Virus record (IMG/VR): IMGVR_UViG_3300006108_000034
Location: 1-35,590 of that record
Reading direction: 5' to 3' (one strand)
Origin: a virus
Length of the DNA: 35,590 nucleotides
Shown here: positions 18,853-27,324 of the stretch, in pieces
Layout of the letters: every line of letters begins with the position of its first letter
Position numbering within the stretch: the stretch's first letter is position 1
Notes under the pieces: model-generated
The model's database searches: none
What the model was told of the DNA's origin: nothing
The model's input: only the letters and a program-made list of their open reading frames with translations
Position numbers and translations under genes: made by a program

Positions 18853-21519
18853 TTATGCTAATTTACCTTTGGGACTACCGACCATAGCAAAAATTTTCTC
18901 TAAAGATGGTAACCAAACTGGAGAAGCATGGAAGTTGTCAATATAATTCTTTGAAATTTCTGTACCATTACCATGCGCATTAAATGTATTAAATGGATTT
19001 GTGTAACTTGGCTGAGCAGCACTGTTACTTCTTTCGTTTTCTTCTCTATTAGGTTGTTGTTGATTGAACATTGGCAATGGTCCAAGCATATCAGCACTTC
19101 TAGAAACACCACCTTGCATTTCTGCTGCTTGTGCGCTTCCTGCTCCAAATAACTCACCAACCAAATTACCAATCATTGGGATAGCCATATTCATTATGCC
19201 ACCCATACCACCCATTCCTCCCATGCCACCCATCATTCCCATCATATTAGACATACCACCCATTGGCATATTCATAGATGGAGTCATTGGTGGTTGTTGT
19301 ACTGGAGCAGCAGAACCGCCAGACATTGCTGTTGATTGGTTTGTATCTGTTGCTCCGGAAGTTTGGTCTGCTCCTTCATGACCAGAACTTCCTCCACCAA
19401 TTTGTGCATGTAAATGATTAAAATGTCCGCCAGATCTCCAGATGACCTTATAACCAGCTGCTCTTAATTGTTCTGCAAGAGCATCAAATTTCTTACCCCA
19501 TACTGGATCATTTGCCTCTACTGTTCCTGGAGGTCCATTTACGTCTATTGCTTCGCCTCTATAATGAGCACTGTTTTTAGCATGCCCTCCAGCTTTCACT
19601 CCTCCGAAAGATGGATGTTCAGAAACATTAATTCCTTGACCTTGTAGATATTTACCAAGAGCAACAATGTCTCCAGATGGAACAGAACCTTTCGCTGATT
19701 CTTTTTGTCTGGATTCGCTTGATAATATAGGACTTGATTGTGGTGTGGCTGTGGCAGCTGCCGGTGTTTCTGTTCTTCCAGAAGTTGCTGATGGTAAAGC
19801 AGCAAGAGATGCAGAAGTAGGCATTTTCTGACCAGTAGAAGCTCCCATACCAAATTTACTTGCAGCATCATGAGATACTTCTTTTCCGGAAGCAAACGCT
19901 TCAGGAGAAGTTTTACTAACAGTTTTTTCTAATGAATTAATATAACTTCTGTTTGTTGCCATATCCTTTCCAGGATTCTTTGGCCTCTCGAAGTCAGTAA
20001 CGAAAGCATCAGCTGCAGCTCCAGTATCAGCATATTTTTTACTGAGATATGTTTTCATATCTCCTTCAGTCATAGCATAATCAATTTGACCTTTCCAATT
20101 TTTTTGCCAATTGGGACCAGCTGCAGCCACCATCTTCGAAAATCTATCAGCATGATGTTGGAATAATCCACCTGAGGTGCCATTATCTCCAATTATACCA
20201 GAATTAAACCCTGATTCTCTTTGTATATTTGCTAATATACCCATAGCATGAGTTTTGTCGATACCTTTTGATGTTAGATAATCGAATATTTCTTTTGCCA
20301 TTACAGGATTGCTAATGCTTTTCTCTGCTATTGGCCCAGCTGCTCCGGAAGCAGATGAGCCAGATCTATTACCAGTTAGTGTGTCTACCTTTTCCTTTAC
20401 CCAATCTTTTGCAGACTCAAACCAACCTTTTTCTTCTTTCTTTTCTGGAACTTTCTGTGCGTCTTTTACGCTAGATGAAACTTCAGCACCACCAAACATA
20501 TTCATGCTTTTATAAAGGTATTTGCCGAGCATCTCACCACCTTGAGCTCCAGTCAAACCACCAGCAAAAGTTCCAAGTGGTCCACCAGAACTACCCAAAA
20601 TAGCACCCAAAGTCCCACCAATTGCAGAACCAATACCAGCTGATATTGCTTCGCCTGGACTAGAGCCAGAACTTATACTGTCCATGGCAACGAGGCCAGT
20701 AGCAATTAAAGCACCAACTCCCGGTATTCCTTTTATGCCTGCTTTTAATACAGATTTTGTTCCACCAAGAACACCTTTGAATATTGCTTTGGCAGATGCT
20801 GTTTTTGAAACAGTTTTACCACCAGCCCCCCAATCACCAGCAGCTTGCTGTAATAGTTCTGTCTCAGAACCTGCCATAGATGCTGCAGCGCCAGCGCCAA
20901 TAGCAGTGGCAGCACCGGCAGCACTCTTAACACCACCACCAAAGAATCTTGATAGTAATCCTTTTCCTTTACCAAGACCTTTTCTGCCCGATTTTCTGCC
21001 ATAATTGTTGACTTCAATATCTGGTTTACCAAATAATTTATCCCAAATAGATTCTTTACCACCAATTCCATCTTCTAAATTTTTGAGATCTTTATCAATA
21101 TCATGTAATTCATCATATAATCTGTCAGTGTCAGCCTGTCTACCTTTATTCATTTTAACAAGTTCAGATAGTATTCTGTTTTGAACATCTAATGTTTTCT
21201 GCATTAGATCATTATTGGTGTTGGTTACATTGGCAATCTTATCAATTGACTTTTCGTTCTTCTTTTCTTTTTGTTCTAATTTTGTAATGTATTCTTTTTG
21301 TTCTTTGACTACAGAAGTAAGGTCTTTTAGTGCTGATATTGTGGAGGCGTCAATGTTTCTGGCAGCTCTTCTTGAAGCAGATTCTTCTTTTTGTATTTTT
21401 TTGTTATCTTCTTCGAACTGCTTCAGTGCTTGTTGAAGTTGTAATTGTCCAGGAGTTGGTGGGACATCACCAATCGGAACAAATTCACCTGGATTTATTT
21501 GACCTTGTTTCCTAGCCAT
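18853..21519 (-). CDS. gp29-like: Tape-measure-like tail protein with lysozyme and M15-type peptidase domains, 888 aa
   Basis: Domains in order: a charged helical, coiled-coil-like region (about 30-155); a Gly/Ala-rich hydrophobic region (about 195-340) that could insert in a membrane; a phage-tail lysozyme-type domain (about 402-532) with ILANIQRESGF and Glu435 as likely catalyst; a VanY/M15-like metal site (about 616-708) with H652 and D659 in SAHYRGEAIDVN and H702, H704 in NHLHAQ; then a Met/Gly-rich stretch (about 745-790). Position after gp26 and its frameshift extension matches a tape measure gene (T4 gp29 has no such enzymes). It would set tail length and digest the wall at DNA entry. 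A separate hub-lysozyme role is the alternative. Confidence 0.72.
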   Translation of the reverse strand: MARKQGQINPGEFVPIGDVPPTPGQLQLQQALKQFEEDNKKIQKEESASRRAARNIDASTISALKDLTSVVKEQKEYITKLEQKEKKNEKSIDKIANVTNTNNDLMQKTLDVQNRILSELVKMNKGRQADTDRLYDELHDIDKDLKNLEDGIGGKESIWDKLFGKPDIEVNNYGRKSGRKGLGKGKGLLSRFFGGGVKSAAGAATAIGAGAAASMAGSETELLQQAAGDWGAGGKTVSKTASAKAIFKGVLGGTKSVLKAGIKGIPGVGALIATGLVAMDSISSGSSPGEAISAGIGSAIGGTLGAILGSSGGPLGTFAGGLTGAQGGEMLGKYLYKSMNMFGGAEVSSSVKDAQKVPEKKEEKGWFESAKDWVKEKVDTLTGNRSGSSASGAAGPIAEKSISNPVMAKEIFDYLTSKGIDKTHAMGILANIQRESGFNSGIIGDNGTSGGLFQHHADRFSKMVAAAGPNWQKNWKGQIDYAMTEGDMKTYLSKKYADTGAAADAFVTDFERPKNPGKDMATNRSYINSLEKTVSKTSPEAFASGKEVSHDAASKFGMGASTGQKMPTSASLAALPSATSGRTETPAAATATPQSSPILSSESRQKESAKGSVPSGDIVALGKYLQGQGINVSEHPSFGGVKAGGHAKNSAHYRGEAIDVNGPPGTVEANDPVWGKKFDALAEQLRAAGYKVIWRSGGHFNHLHAQIGGGSSGHEGADQTSGATDTNQSTAMSGGSAAPVQQPPMTPSMNMPMGGMSNMMGMMGGMGGMGGMGGIMNMAIPMIGNLVGELFGAGSAQAAEMQGGVSRSADMLGPLPMFNQQQPNREENERSNSAAQPSYTNPFNTFNAHGNGTEISKNYIDNFHASPVWLPSLEKIFAMVGSPKGKLA

Positions 21520-21522
21520 TCT

Positions 21523-22406
21523 TTACCTTTGTGCGTTTCTTGTTTTTTCTTCTTGTTCTTTAATAAACATCGACAACATATCTATATAAATGTCACGCTC
21601 AAATGGTATAAGATCTTCAATTTCGCTTATTGAATATTTATGATGTTGTGCTAAACTGAATACTGTTGAATAATAGTTATGCAATGTATTGTGGTTTAGC
21701 GCAAGGTAAAAAAATCGTTTAACGAACTTAATACAATTTCTCTATCATGCTCCAAAGAATTCTTATATTTGATTGTGTGTTTCATCGCCGGAAGATTTAC
21801 CAAAAACTCTCTGATTTTATCAAAAGTTTTAACGTCTAGATCTTCAAGAAACTCTCTGATTTGTTCTAGTTTATAATCTTTTGACTCATAAACATTCTCG
21901 CCATCATAGATTTTATCGATACAACGGACAATCAACTCGAAAATGTAATCTTTTTCTGAATTGATAAAATCTTTATCATCATACAAACTGGCTGCAGGAT
22001 ATTTCAGAACAACACCAGAAGTTTTTGTCACTTCAATTTTATTGCTTACGTCTTTCGGGAATTCAACTTCAACTGCATTGAGATCTACACTGAACTCATA
22101 AACCTTATCATCTTCAAAATCTTTGTATGCAACTTTAACAACGTTATCTACTGACATGGCACGTAGTTTTAAGAACACGTATTCCAAATCAAAAATAGCA
22201 ACAGAATCCACATCAAATTTATCATCGACAGAACAATTATTTACCACTTGTTTAATGGCCTGCAACACATCAGATGGAGTATCGCTTTCTTTGGCTATCA
22301 ATAATAGTTTCTCTTCTTTTACTAAAAATGGTCTGAACTTAAACCCTTTATTCAAAGAAGGTATTTTAATAACATTAATTGGATATGAAATTTTTGGTAA
22401 AGACAT
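21523..22406 (-). CDS. gp26 frameshift product (tail assembly chaperone fusion), 294 aa
   Basis: This entry is a joined reading: gp26 codons from 22406 to 21708, then a -1 shift and 61 further codons from 21708 to the stop at 21523. The shift site is T_TTT_TTT (A run at 21708-21714), a textbook slippery heptamer in the correct phase, four codons before the gp26 stop. The extension (YLALNHNTLHNYYSTVFSLA and onward to FERDIYIDMLSMFIKEQEEK) has no ATG or GTG at its start and no ribosome site. It ends four bases before the tape-measure ATG. This is the arrangement of G and GT-type tail chaperones in lambda-like phages. In T4 the matching place is held by gene 51. Confidence 0.7.
21696..22406 (-). 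CDS. gp26: Baseplate/tail assembly protein, gp26-like, 236 aa
   Basis: GGAGATTTATA precedes the ATG. The protein begins MSLPKISYPINVIKIPSLNK, then GFKFRPFLVKEEKLLLIAKE, the typical start of the T4 base-plate protein family that includes gp26 (T4 gp26 is 208 residues). T4 gp26 is required for hub assembly. Several FLEDLD and FLVNLP helical repeats lie in the C-terminal part. The last codons include the slippery run that gives the longer product. Confidence 0.82.
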   Translation of the reverse strand: MSLPKISYPINVIKIPSLNKGFKFRPFLVKEEKLLLIAKESDTPSDVLQAIKQVVNNCSVDDKFDVDSVAIFDLEYVFLKLRAMSVDNVVKVAYKDFEDDKVYEFSVDLNAVEVEFPKDVSNKIEVTKTSGVVLKYPAASLYDDKDFINSEKDYIFELIVRCIDKIYDGENVYESKDYKLEQIREFLEDLDVKTFDKIREFLVNLPAMKHTIKYKNSLEHDREIVLSSLNDFFTLR

Positions 22407-22438
22407 TATAAATCTCCATGATTATTAATTCATACAAG

Positions 22439-23119
22439 TTAAGGTGTAGTTGGACTCAAAGAAGTGCCTTGAGTGAATAGAGCTGGAGGAACAGTTGAAG
22501 GTGGAGTTGATACAGTTGACACTCCCTGTTCCGGAGTTGAGAATCCAGCTCCCTCTATGGTCATCTCTTTGAAAGATAGACCTACTGTTATTCTTAACAA
22601 TTGATTGTTGTTTCCCCAATTCAGTTGCATGTCATTGATGGAAATTGGAAAAGCATCATACATGTTAATCGTCTGAGAAACGTTACCATAATTATCAAAT
22701 ACTTCAATGGTTATTTTGGTGGAATATTTCTCTTTGTATTCTAATTCATAAGTTGGTAATTTATTCGTCACGCCAACAACATTATCGGCGCCACCAAAAT
22801 CAAAAATAGAATTAATCCACAAATACCAGAAAGACCAGATATCTCCACGACCATCAGATATGAAAGAAATAACATTGTCAGTGTAGGCTCCGGAGAAAGG
22901 CATTGCTTGTTTTACGCCAATACCATGTCTGAATACATCGCTGCTTTGTAATGTTATCCCAGGAGCTTTCACTGATTCAGCTCTGAAAGTAAGCAACTCT
23001 GGTATGTTATTACTTACGCCTTGCATTGTATTAGGAGGAGCAATAGTAACTTTAAAACGGTTATTCTGAAGATAACCATTTTTTTCTATATTTGATCTAA
23101 AGCTATCTACATTAAACAT
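22439..23119 (-). CDS. gp54: Tail-tube-fold protein, gp54-like tube initiator (or gp19-like), 226 aa
   Basis: The protein begins MFNVDSFRSNIEKNGYLQNN, then RFKVTIAPP, with VKAPGITLQSSDVFRHGIG and a SFKEMTIEG end of the fold, the general pattern of T4 gp19/gp54 tube proteins. T4 gp54 starts tube polymerisation on the baseplate. Being next to gp26, tape measure and gp48 favours the initiator over the major tube protein. The C-terminus is Pro/Ser/Thr-rich. The ATG directly follows the stop of the upstream gene. Confidence 0.68.
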   Translation of the reverse strand: MFNVDSFRSNIEKNGYLQNNRFKVTIAPPNTMQGVSNNIPELLTFRAESVKAPGITLQSSDVFRHGIGVKQAMPFSGAYTDNVISFISDGRGDIWSFWYLWINSIFDFGGADNVVGVTNKLPTYELEYKEKYSTKITIEVFDNYGNVSQTINMYDAFPISINDMQLNWGNNNQLLRITVGLSFKEMTIEGAGFSTPEQGVSTVSTPPSTVPPALFTQGTSLSPTTP

Positions 23120-23743
23120 TTAAAACTTTCTTATTGAATCTTTATAGACTTGATCAATGCTTACACTAATTGTTGAACCGCCTGGAGCACTCTTAACGAA
23201 TTTCTGAGTAGGTAGCATCAACGCTATATTCCATTCATCAGGTGCAATATACAGAAAATTAGACCTAACATGCCCAAAAAGATATCTCTTTATACATGGT
23301 TTGAAATAAGCATATCTCTTCACAGAGCTTAATATGTCATAAGATATTCTCAATTTGGTTGTTTTGTTCTGTTTGTTATTATTTATAGTGTCATACAGAG
23401 CATCCATCAATTTTGCTCTGGCTCCTGGTGGTAAATAATGTAAGTTCAAACCAAGAAACCCATCATTGTAGTATTCAATTGGGAATATCAAAGGATACAT
23501 GTCATAATATGGTAGTTTATCTTTAGTTTTAGGATCATAGACAAACATATACATTTTGCCGACAGAAGTCTCAGAAAGTTTCAATATTCTTTTGAATGGT
23601 TCTTTGGTGTCTATTAGTTTTTCTGTATCGACGCTCTGAACACCTAATGCCATTTTGCGGAACCAGTCGACTGAGTTCTTGGCATCAGCAGTTAATTTTA
23701 CGTTAGATTGATTTAATAAGTTCTGGAACGTGACTGATGGCAT
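23120..23743 (-). CDS. Conserved T4-type structural or assembly protein, unassigned, 207 aa
   Basis: The protein begins MPSVTFQNLLNQSNVKLTAD and contains MYMFVYDPKTKDKLPYYDMY, then PLIFPIEYYNDGFLGLNLHY with a LPP turn, and KPCIKRYLFGHVRSNFLYI. I recognise this as a conserved protein of marine and soil T4-type phages found with virion genes, but not its function. Its place between gp4 and the tube protein, with a TATAAATA box just upstream, supports a late virion or assembly role. Confidence 0.6.
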   Translation of the reverse strand: MPSVTFQNLLNQSNVKLTADAKNSVDWFRKMALGVQSVDTEKLIDTKEPFKRILKLSETSVGKMYMFVYDPKTKDKLPYYDMYPLIFPIEYYNDGFLGLNLHYLPPGARAKLMDALYDTINNNKQNKTTKLRISYDILSSVKRYAYFKPCIKRYLFGHVRSNFLYIAPDEWNIALMLPTQKFVKSAPGGSTISVSIDQVYKDSIRKF

Positions 23744-23770
23744 TTATGATCCGCTGGTTGAATTCATGGT

Positions 23771-23778
23771 ATTTATAT
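23771..23778 (-). promoter_or_regulatory. T4-type late promoter box (leftward)
   Basis: TATAAATA on the minus strand, 28 bases before the ATG of the 207-residue gene. It overlaps the end of the gp4 coding region. A further match inside that gene at 23380-23387 is less certain. Confidence 0.65.
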
Positions 23779-24209
23779 TAGAATTTGATCCCTAACTCGT
23801 GTTCTGTCATAATGATAAAATTCCAACCACGGTCTTTGCAGTATTCATCTGCAGCTTTCCATTTGGCTTGATTTTTACCCCAAGTAACAACCTCATTAAT
23901 GTATCTTCTCGTTGGTTTGCTGATAACTTCTGGTGGTTTTGTCTGGCTATATGGTTTGACTTCAATCAATATAACATCACCATTTGATTTTTTAATCCAA
24001 AAGTCAGGAAAATATCTGTGTATTTTGTTGTCTATCGGTGATCTATAAGGTATAATAATTTCTTCCGAAGACCATTGCACAATTTGTGGATCATCATCTA
24101 AACGACTCATCAGTTTCAATTCCCAACGCGAACGGTATATTATATTAGTTGGGTCTCCTTTGTATTTGTTTGGGTTTTTTGGCTTAAAATGACCTTTATA
24201 TGTTGGCAT
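23778..24209 (-). CDS. gp4: Head completion protein gp4, 143 aa
   Basis: I use the ATG at 24209 (MPTYKGHFKPKNPNKYKGDP), preceded by GAGAGATTGT. A PD-(D/E)xK-type nuclease core is visible: E30 (RSRWELK), D69 (RYFPDFWIK) and E83-V-K85 (ILIEVKP). The KPKNPNKYKGDPTNIIYRSRWE start and the WGKNQAKWKAADEYCKDRGW end follow T4 gp4 (150 residues). T4 gp4, with gp50 and gp65, finishes the filled head before tail joining. Confidence 0.85.
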   Translation of the reverse strand: MPTYKGHFKPKNPNKYKGDPTNIIYRSRWELKLMSRLDDDPQIVQWSSEEIIIPYRSPIDNKIHRYFPDFWIKKSNGDVILIEVKPYSQTKPPEVISKPTRRYINEVVTWGKNQAKWKAADEYCKDRGWNFIIMTEHELGIKF

Positions 24210-24227
24210 ACAATCTCTCAAACTTTA

Positions 24228-24235
24228 TATAAATA
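24228..24235 (+). promoter_or_regulatory. T4-type late promoter box (rightward)
   Basis: TATAAATA 28 bases before the gp48 ATG. Transcription would start near 24243, giving a short leader containing AGAGGG as ribosome site. It heads the rightward baseplate block. Confidence 0.75.
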
Positions 24236-24245
24236 AAATATAAAA

Positions 24246-24253
24246 TATTTATA
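24246..24253 (-). promoter_or_regulatory. T4-type late promoter box (leftward)
   Basis: TATAAATA on the minus strand, 36 bases before the gp4 ATG. It faces the rightward box at 24228-24235, and the two expected start sites nearly coincide. Confidence 0.65.
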
Positions 24254-24263
24254 GAGGGTATTA

Positions 24264-24914
24264 ATGGCCACCTTTCCATCAGACATTAAAAGTTTAAATT
24301 ATTATATGTCATTTCAGTTTTCACAGTATCAAAGAGGTTCCATTGCACAGGGGGCACAAATAGTTGCCGGTGGTGGAGAAACTTGTGTGTTGCCTATGCC
24401 AGAAAAAATCAACGATCATCCAACTGTTGATTGGACTCCTAAGAGTTTTGGCGAAGATATAATGTCAAAGACTCCAGCAATTGTTTCATCAGTTGCTCAG
24501 ATTGCTGGATACCTTGAAGGTTCCATACCAAATCCATTTTTAGTTATGTTATTCAAATCTCCTGCGTTTAAAAAGTTTACTTTCTCTTGGACATTGGCGC
24601 CGAAAAACTCAGACGAAACAGATAGTTTGGATTCTATCATAAAACAATTCAGAAAAAGCATGCAGCCACGTAAAGGTGGTAATTTTGCTGGAACTAATGG
24701 AGCAACTCTTGGATATCCGGATGTTGTTACAGTTAAATTTATACCTCAAGATAAGTTATTCAGTTTCAAGCCATGTGTTATTGAGTCTATTGATGTTGAT
24801 TATACTGGAGCAGGAATGCCAGCATTTTTTAAATCATCAAAGGGTCCAGCCCAGGTAAAATTGAGAGTCAATTTAACTGAAATTGAATATTGGACTCAAG
24901 AAGATCTTGCTTAA
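24264..24914 (+). CDS. gp48: Baseplate tail-tube cap protein gp48, 216 aa
   Basis: The pattern NPFLVMLFKSPAFKKFTFSW, then APKNSDETDSLDSIIKQFRK with a following Met-Gln-Pro, and YPDVVTVKF matches gp48-type proteins, which share the tube fold and cap the baseplate so the tube can grow. T4 gp48 is 364 residues, so this is a short form. It starts 29 bases after a late-promoter box. It belongs with gp54 and gp53 in the same assembly. Confidence 0.75.
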   Translation: MATFPSDIKSLNYYMSFQFSQYQRGSIAQGAQIVAGGGETCVLPMPEKINDHPTVDWTPKSFGEDIMSKTPAIVSSVAQIAGYLEGSIPNPFLVMLFKSPAFKKFTFSWTLAPKNSDETDSLDSIIKQFRKSMQPRKGGNFAGTNGATLGYPDVVTVKFIPQDKLFSFKPCVIESIDVDYTGAGMPAFFKSSKGPAQVKLRVNLTEIEYWTQEDLA

Positions 24915-24926
24915 TAAGGTAAAATA

Positions 24927-26093
24927 ATGTCAGAAAAATATTTCGAAAAATTTAATAAAATAACTTATGCAAACACTCAAGCTGTTGATATAACAGAGCG
25001 TGTTGTGTTTACTGACAACACATTAAAGAATCCATTTGTTTATTATCTTGATGATATTTCTGGCGGCGAAAGAGCAGATCAACATGCTTACAATACATAT
25101 CAAGATTCTTATTATAGCTGGTTATTATATTTAACAAATCAAGTAACAGATCCTTATTATGATTGGTATATGAAAGAAAATGATTTCTATTCTTTTATTA
25201 ATTTAAAATATGGTTCAATTGATGTTGCTCAATCAAAAACAAAATTCTATAGAAATAATTGGTTTTCCTCTGAAACTATATCAGTGAGCGAATACGATGC
25301 TCTTCCACCAACGTTATTAAAATATTGGCAAGCACAATATACTCTAAGCGGAAGTATTTTGAATTATAAAAGAAAACAAGACGATACAACTATAAACACC
25401 AACAACATTGTTGCATATCCTGTTAGTAATACTAATTTCGTTGCAGATGAAATTGTTAAAGTTTACTATGATGCAAACACAACAGGTCAGGGTCAAGTAG
25501 TATTCGCTAATAATGGATATGTTTATATACAACATACTTCTGGATTCACAGTAGGTAATAAACTATCAATATCAGCAAATACTGCTGGTTATGATGGAAG
25601 TACTGCTACTATATTTTTAGCTAATTCAGATTTAATATTTGATATTAATGAACAAATATATTATGAGGTACCAACAGGAAATACAGCCCTATCAGCGCTG
25701 ACTGCTAATACTTATTATTATGTTGTGGCTGCCAATAGTTCTGGTTTTAGTCTTTCGACATACTTAGGTGGACCAAAAGTCGGTCTAAATGATATAAGAA
25801 CAACTTCAGAAGTTCATCATTTTATTCCACCATACGTAAAGTCAAATTTGTATGGCTATGCTTATATAACAAACAACAGTTATATTTATGGAACAGAAAG
25901 TAACGTAAATACTGCTATATACTCTTCTTCTTATTATGCTCAGAATTTACTACCAGAGGAAGTTACTTATTTTTCTCCTGTAACATATTATGATTATGAA
26001 AATGAAAAAAATGAATACAACAAATCAATTAAAGTAGTTCAACCACAATACGCTAAACAGGTAGCAACAACACTCAAAGGATTACTGAAGTAA
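24927..26093 (+). CDS. gp53: Baseplate wedge protein gp53 with long C-terminal extension, 388 aa
   Basis: Residues 1-110 fit gp53: MSEKYFEKFNKITYANTQAV, DITERVVF, then DQHAYNTYQDSYYSWLLYLT, NQVTDPYYDWYM and INLKYG, including a LysM-like segment. T4 gp53 (196 residues) joins wedges around the hub. The remaining part (about 150-388) is Tyr/Asn/Thr-rich and beta-like with FVADEIVKVYYD and YYYVVAANSSGFSLSTYLG, probably an added surface domain. It ends just before the hub gene. Confidence 0.82.
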   Translation: MSEKYFEKFNKITYANTQAVDITERVVFTDNTLKNPFVYYLDDISGGERADQHAYNTYQDSYYSWLLYLTNQVTDPYYDWYMKENDFYSFINLKYGSIDVAQSKTKFYRNNWFSSETISVSEYDALPPTLLKYWQAQYTLSGSILNYKRKQDDTTINTNNIVAYPVSNTNFVADEIVKVYYDANTTGQGQVVFANNGYVYIQHTSGFTVGNKLSISANTAGYDGSTATIFLANSDLIFDINEQIYYEVPTGNTALSALTANTYYYVVAANSSGFSLSTYLGGPKVGLNDIRTTSEVHHFIPPYVKSNLYGYAYITNNSYIYGTESNVNTAIYSSSYYAQNLLPEEVTYFSPVTYYDYENEKNEYNKSIKVVQPQYAKQVATTLKGLLK

Positions 26094-26094
26094 T

Positions 26095-27324
26095 ATGGCT
26101 GTTCCTGGTGACGTAGATGTTCAGTTCAAAATAGGAAATATTGATACTAGTGGTTTAGTATTGATGGGATGTAACGTATATGAAAGTTGCATTGATCATC
26201 ACACATATGCTGATATAACTGTGCTTGATTCAAATGATGCTCTTGGGCAAGGGCAATTATCTGGTGACGAAGAAGTAAGTATAAACATCGATGTTCCTGG
26301 AGGAAACGGTCAAGGTGCCAATTTCAAATTAGCACTGTTACAAAATGCTGATATGAAACACACTGGTGCAAACAAAGCAAAAATATATCAATTACGTTGT
26401 TGTTCTCCGGAACTTTTGAAATCAAGATCAAAAGCAGTAAACAAGAGCTATAATGATCAGACTTCTAACATAGTTAAAGACGTTGTTGAAAATTATTGGG
26501 GTTCGGATAAACAATTAAATGTAGAACAAGAGACTAAAGGTAAACAAAGAATCCTAGGTAACAGTAGGAATCCTCATGAATTTATAAAAAGTTTGCATAA
26601 TAGACATGTTTCTCAAAATTATGAAGAGGATGGTTCATGTTTTTCTTTGTTTGAGCGTAGAAACAATGGGGAACAAGAAATAGTATTCACAACATTCAAA
26701 AAAATGATGGACAAAGATATGGGTATTGGATTTGAATACACCCAAGATCCATCAGTTGGTAATAAAACAACAACATCTGGAGACGACTACAAGAACATTA
26801 TAAATTTTAATGTGCCTGCTTCTTTCTTTACTCCTTACAGATACAATGCAGCTTCTGGTAGAAATTCATACAATCTTGCTTCAGGTAAACAACAAAAAGA
26901 AGACAATGAATTTAAAGATTTTCAATTACCAACCGCTAACCAATCTCCAATAAGAAAAGAAAAACAAACAACTAACGAACCACAAAAAGACCAAAAAGAT
27001 CAATTATATACTTTTGTTGATCCTGCAAACGATAAAGAACAAACTTATATTACGCAGTCTAAATCATACAAGCAAGCAATGATTGCACGTTTACAGAATG
27101 ATACAGGAGTTATGGAAGTAAATGGTAATCCAGATATAACTGTTGGTAAAACTATGAAATTGAATATTCCAAATAAATCAGATGGCGCTAGTGGCGGCGA
27201 CCAAGAAAAACAAATTACTGCTAAAGTTTTGGCGTTAAGAGTTAAACATATGATAAAACCAGCTGGTCAAGTTCCAAGATATACTACAGTTGTTGAATTC
27301 ATGAAAGGTGGGTTTGATGAATAA
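26095..27324 (+). CDS. gp27: Baseplate hub protein, gp27-like, 409 aa
   Basis: The protein starts MAVPGDVDVQFKIGNIDTSG with YESCIDHHTYADITVLDSND. It continues with the KSYNDQTSNIVKDVVENYWG and NSRNPHEFIKSLHNRHVSQN segments typical of hub proteins of the gp27 kind, which form a trimer holding the spike. T4 gp27 is 391 residues. The start lies one base after the gp53 stop, and the end overlaps the spike gene by eight bases, which supports paired assembly. Confidence 0.75.
   Translation: MAVPGDVDVQFKIGNIDTSGLVLMGCNVYESCIDHHTYADITVLDSNDALGQGQLSGDEEVSINIDVPGGNGQGANFKLALLQNADMKHTGANKAKIYQLRCCSPELLKSRSKAVNKSYNDQTSNIVKDVVENYWGSDKQLNVEQETKGKQRILGNSRNPHEFIKSLHNRHVSQNYEEDGSCFSLFERRNNGEQEIVFTTFKKMMDKDMGIGFEYTQDPSVGNKTTTSGDDYKNIINFNVPASFFTPYRYNAASGRNSYNLASGKQQKEDNEFKDFQLPTANQSPIRKEKQTTNEPQKDQKDQLYTFVDPANDKEQTYITQSKSYKQAMIARLQNDTGVMEVNGNPDITVGKTMKLNIPNKSDGASGGDQEKQITAKVLALRVKHMIKPAGQVPRYTTVVEFMKGGFDE

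Noticed and set aside
19064-19381. Rightward Pro/Ile-rich frame opposite the tape-measure gene
   Set aside because: It is the antisense shadow of the Met/Gly-rich segment of that protein.
21523-21680. Stand-alone gp51-like gene starting at an internal TTG
   Set aside because: A 53-residue version from TTG is possible but has no ribosome site; the slippery run in exact phase makes frameshifting the better reading.
23380-23387. Late promoter box inside the 207-residue gene
   Set aside because: An exact TATAAATA on the minus strand, but in AT-rich coding DNA and far from the next gene start; it may be chance.
27308-27316. GTG start for the spike base protein
   Set aside because: The ribosome site overlaps this codon; the ATG three codons later has proper spacing.
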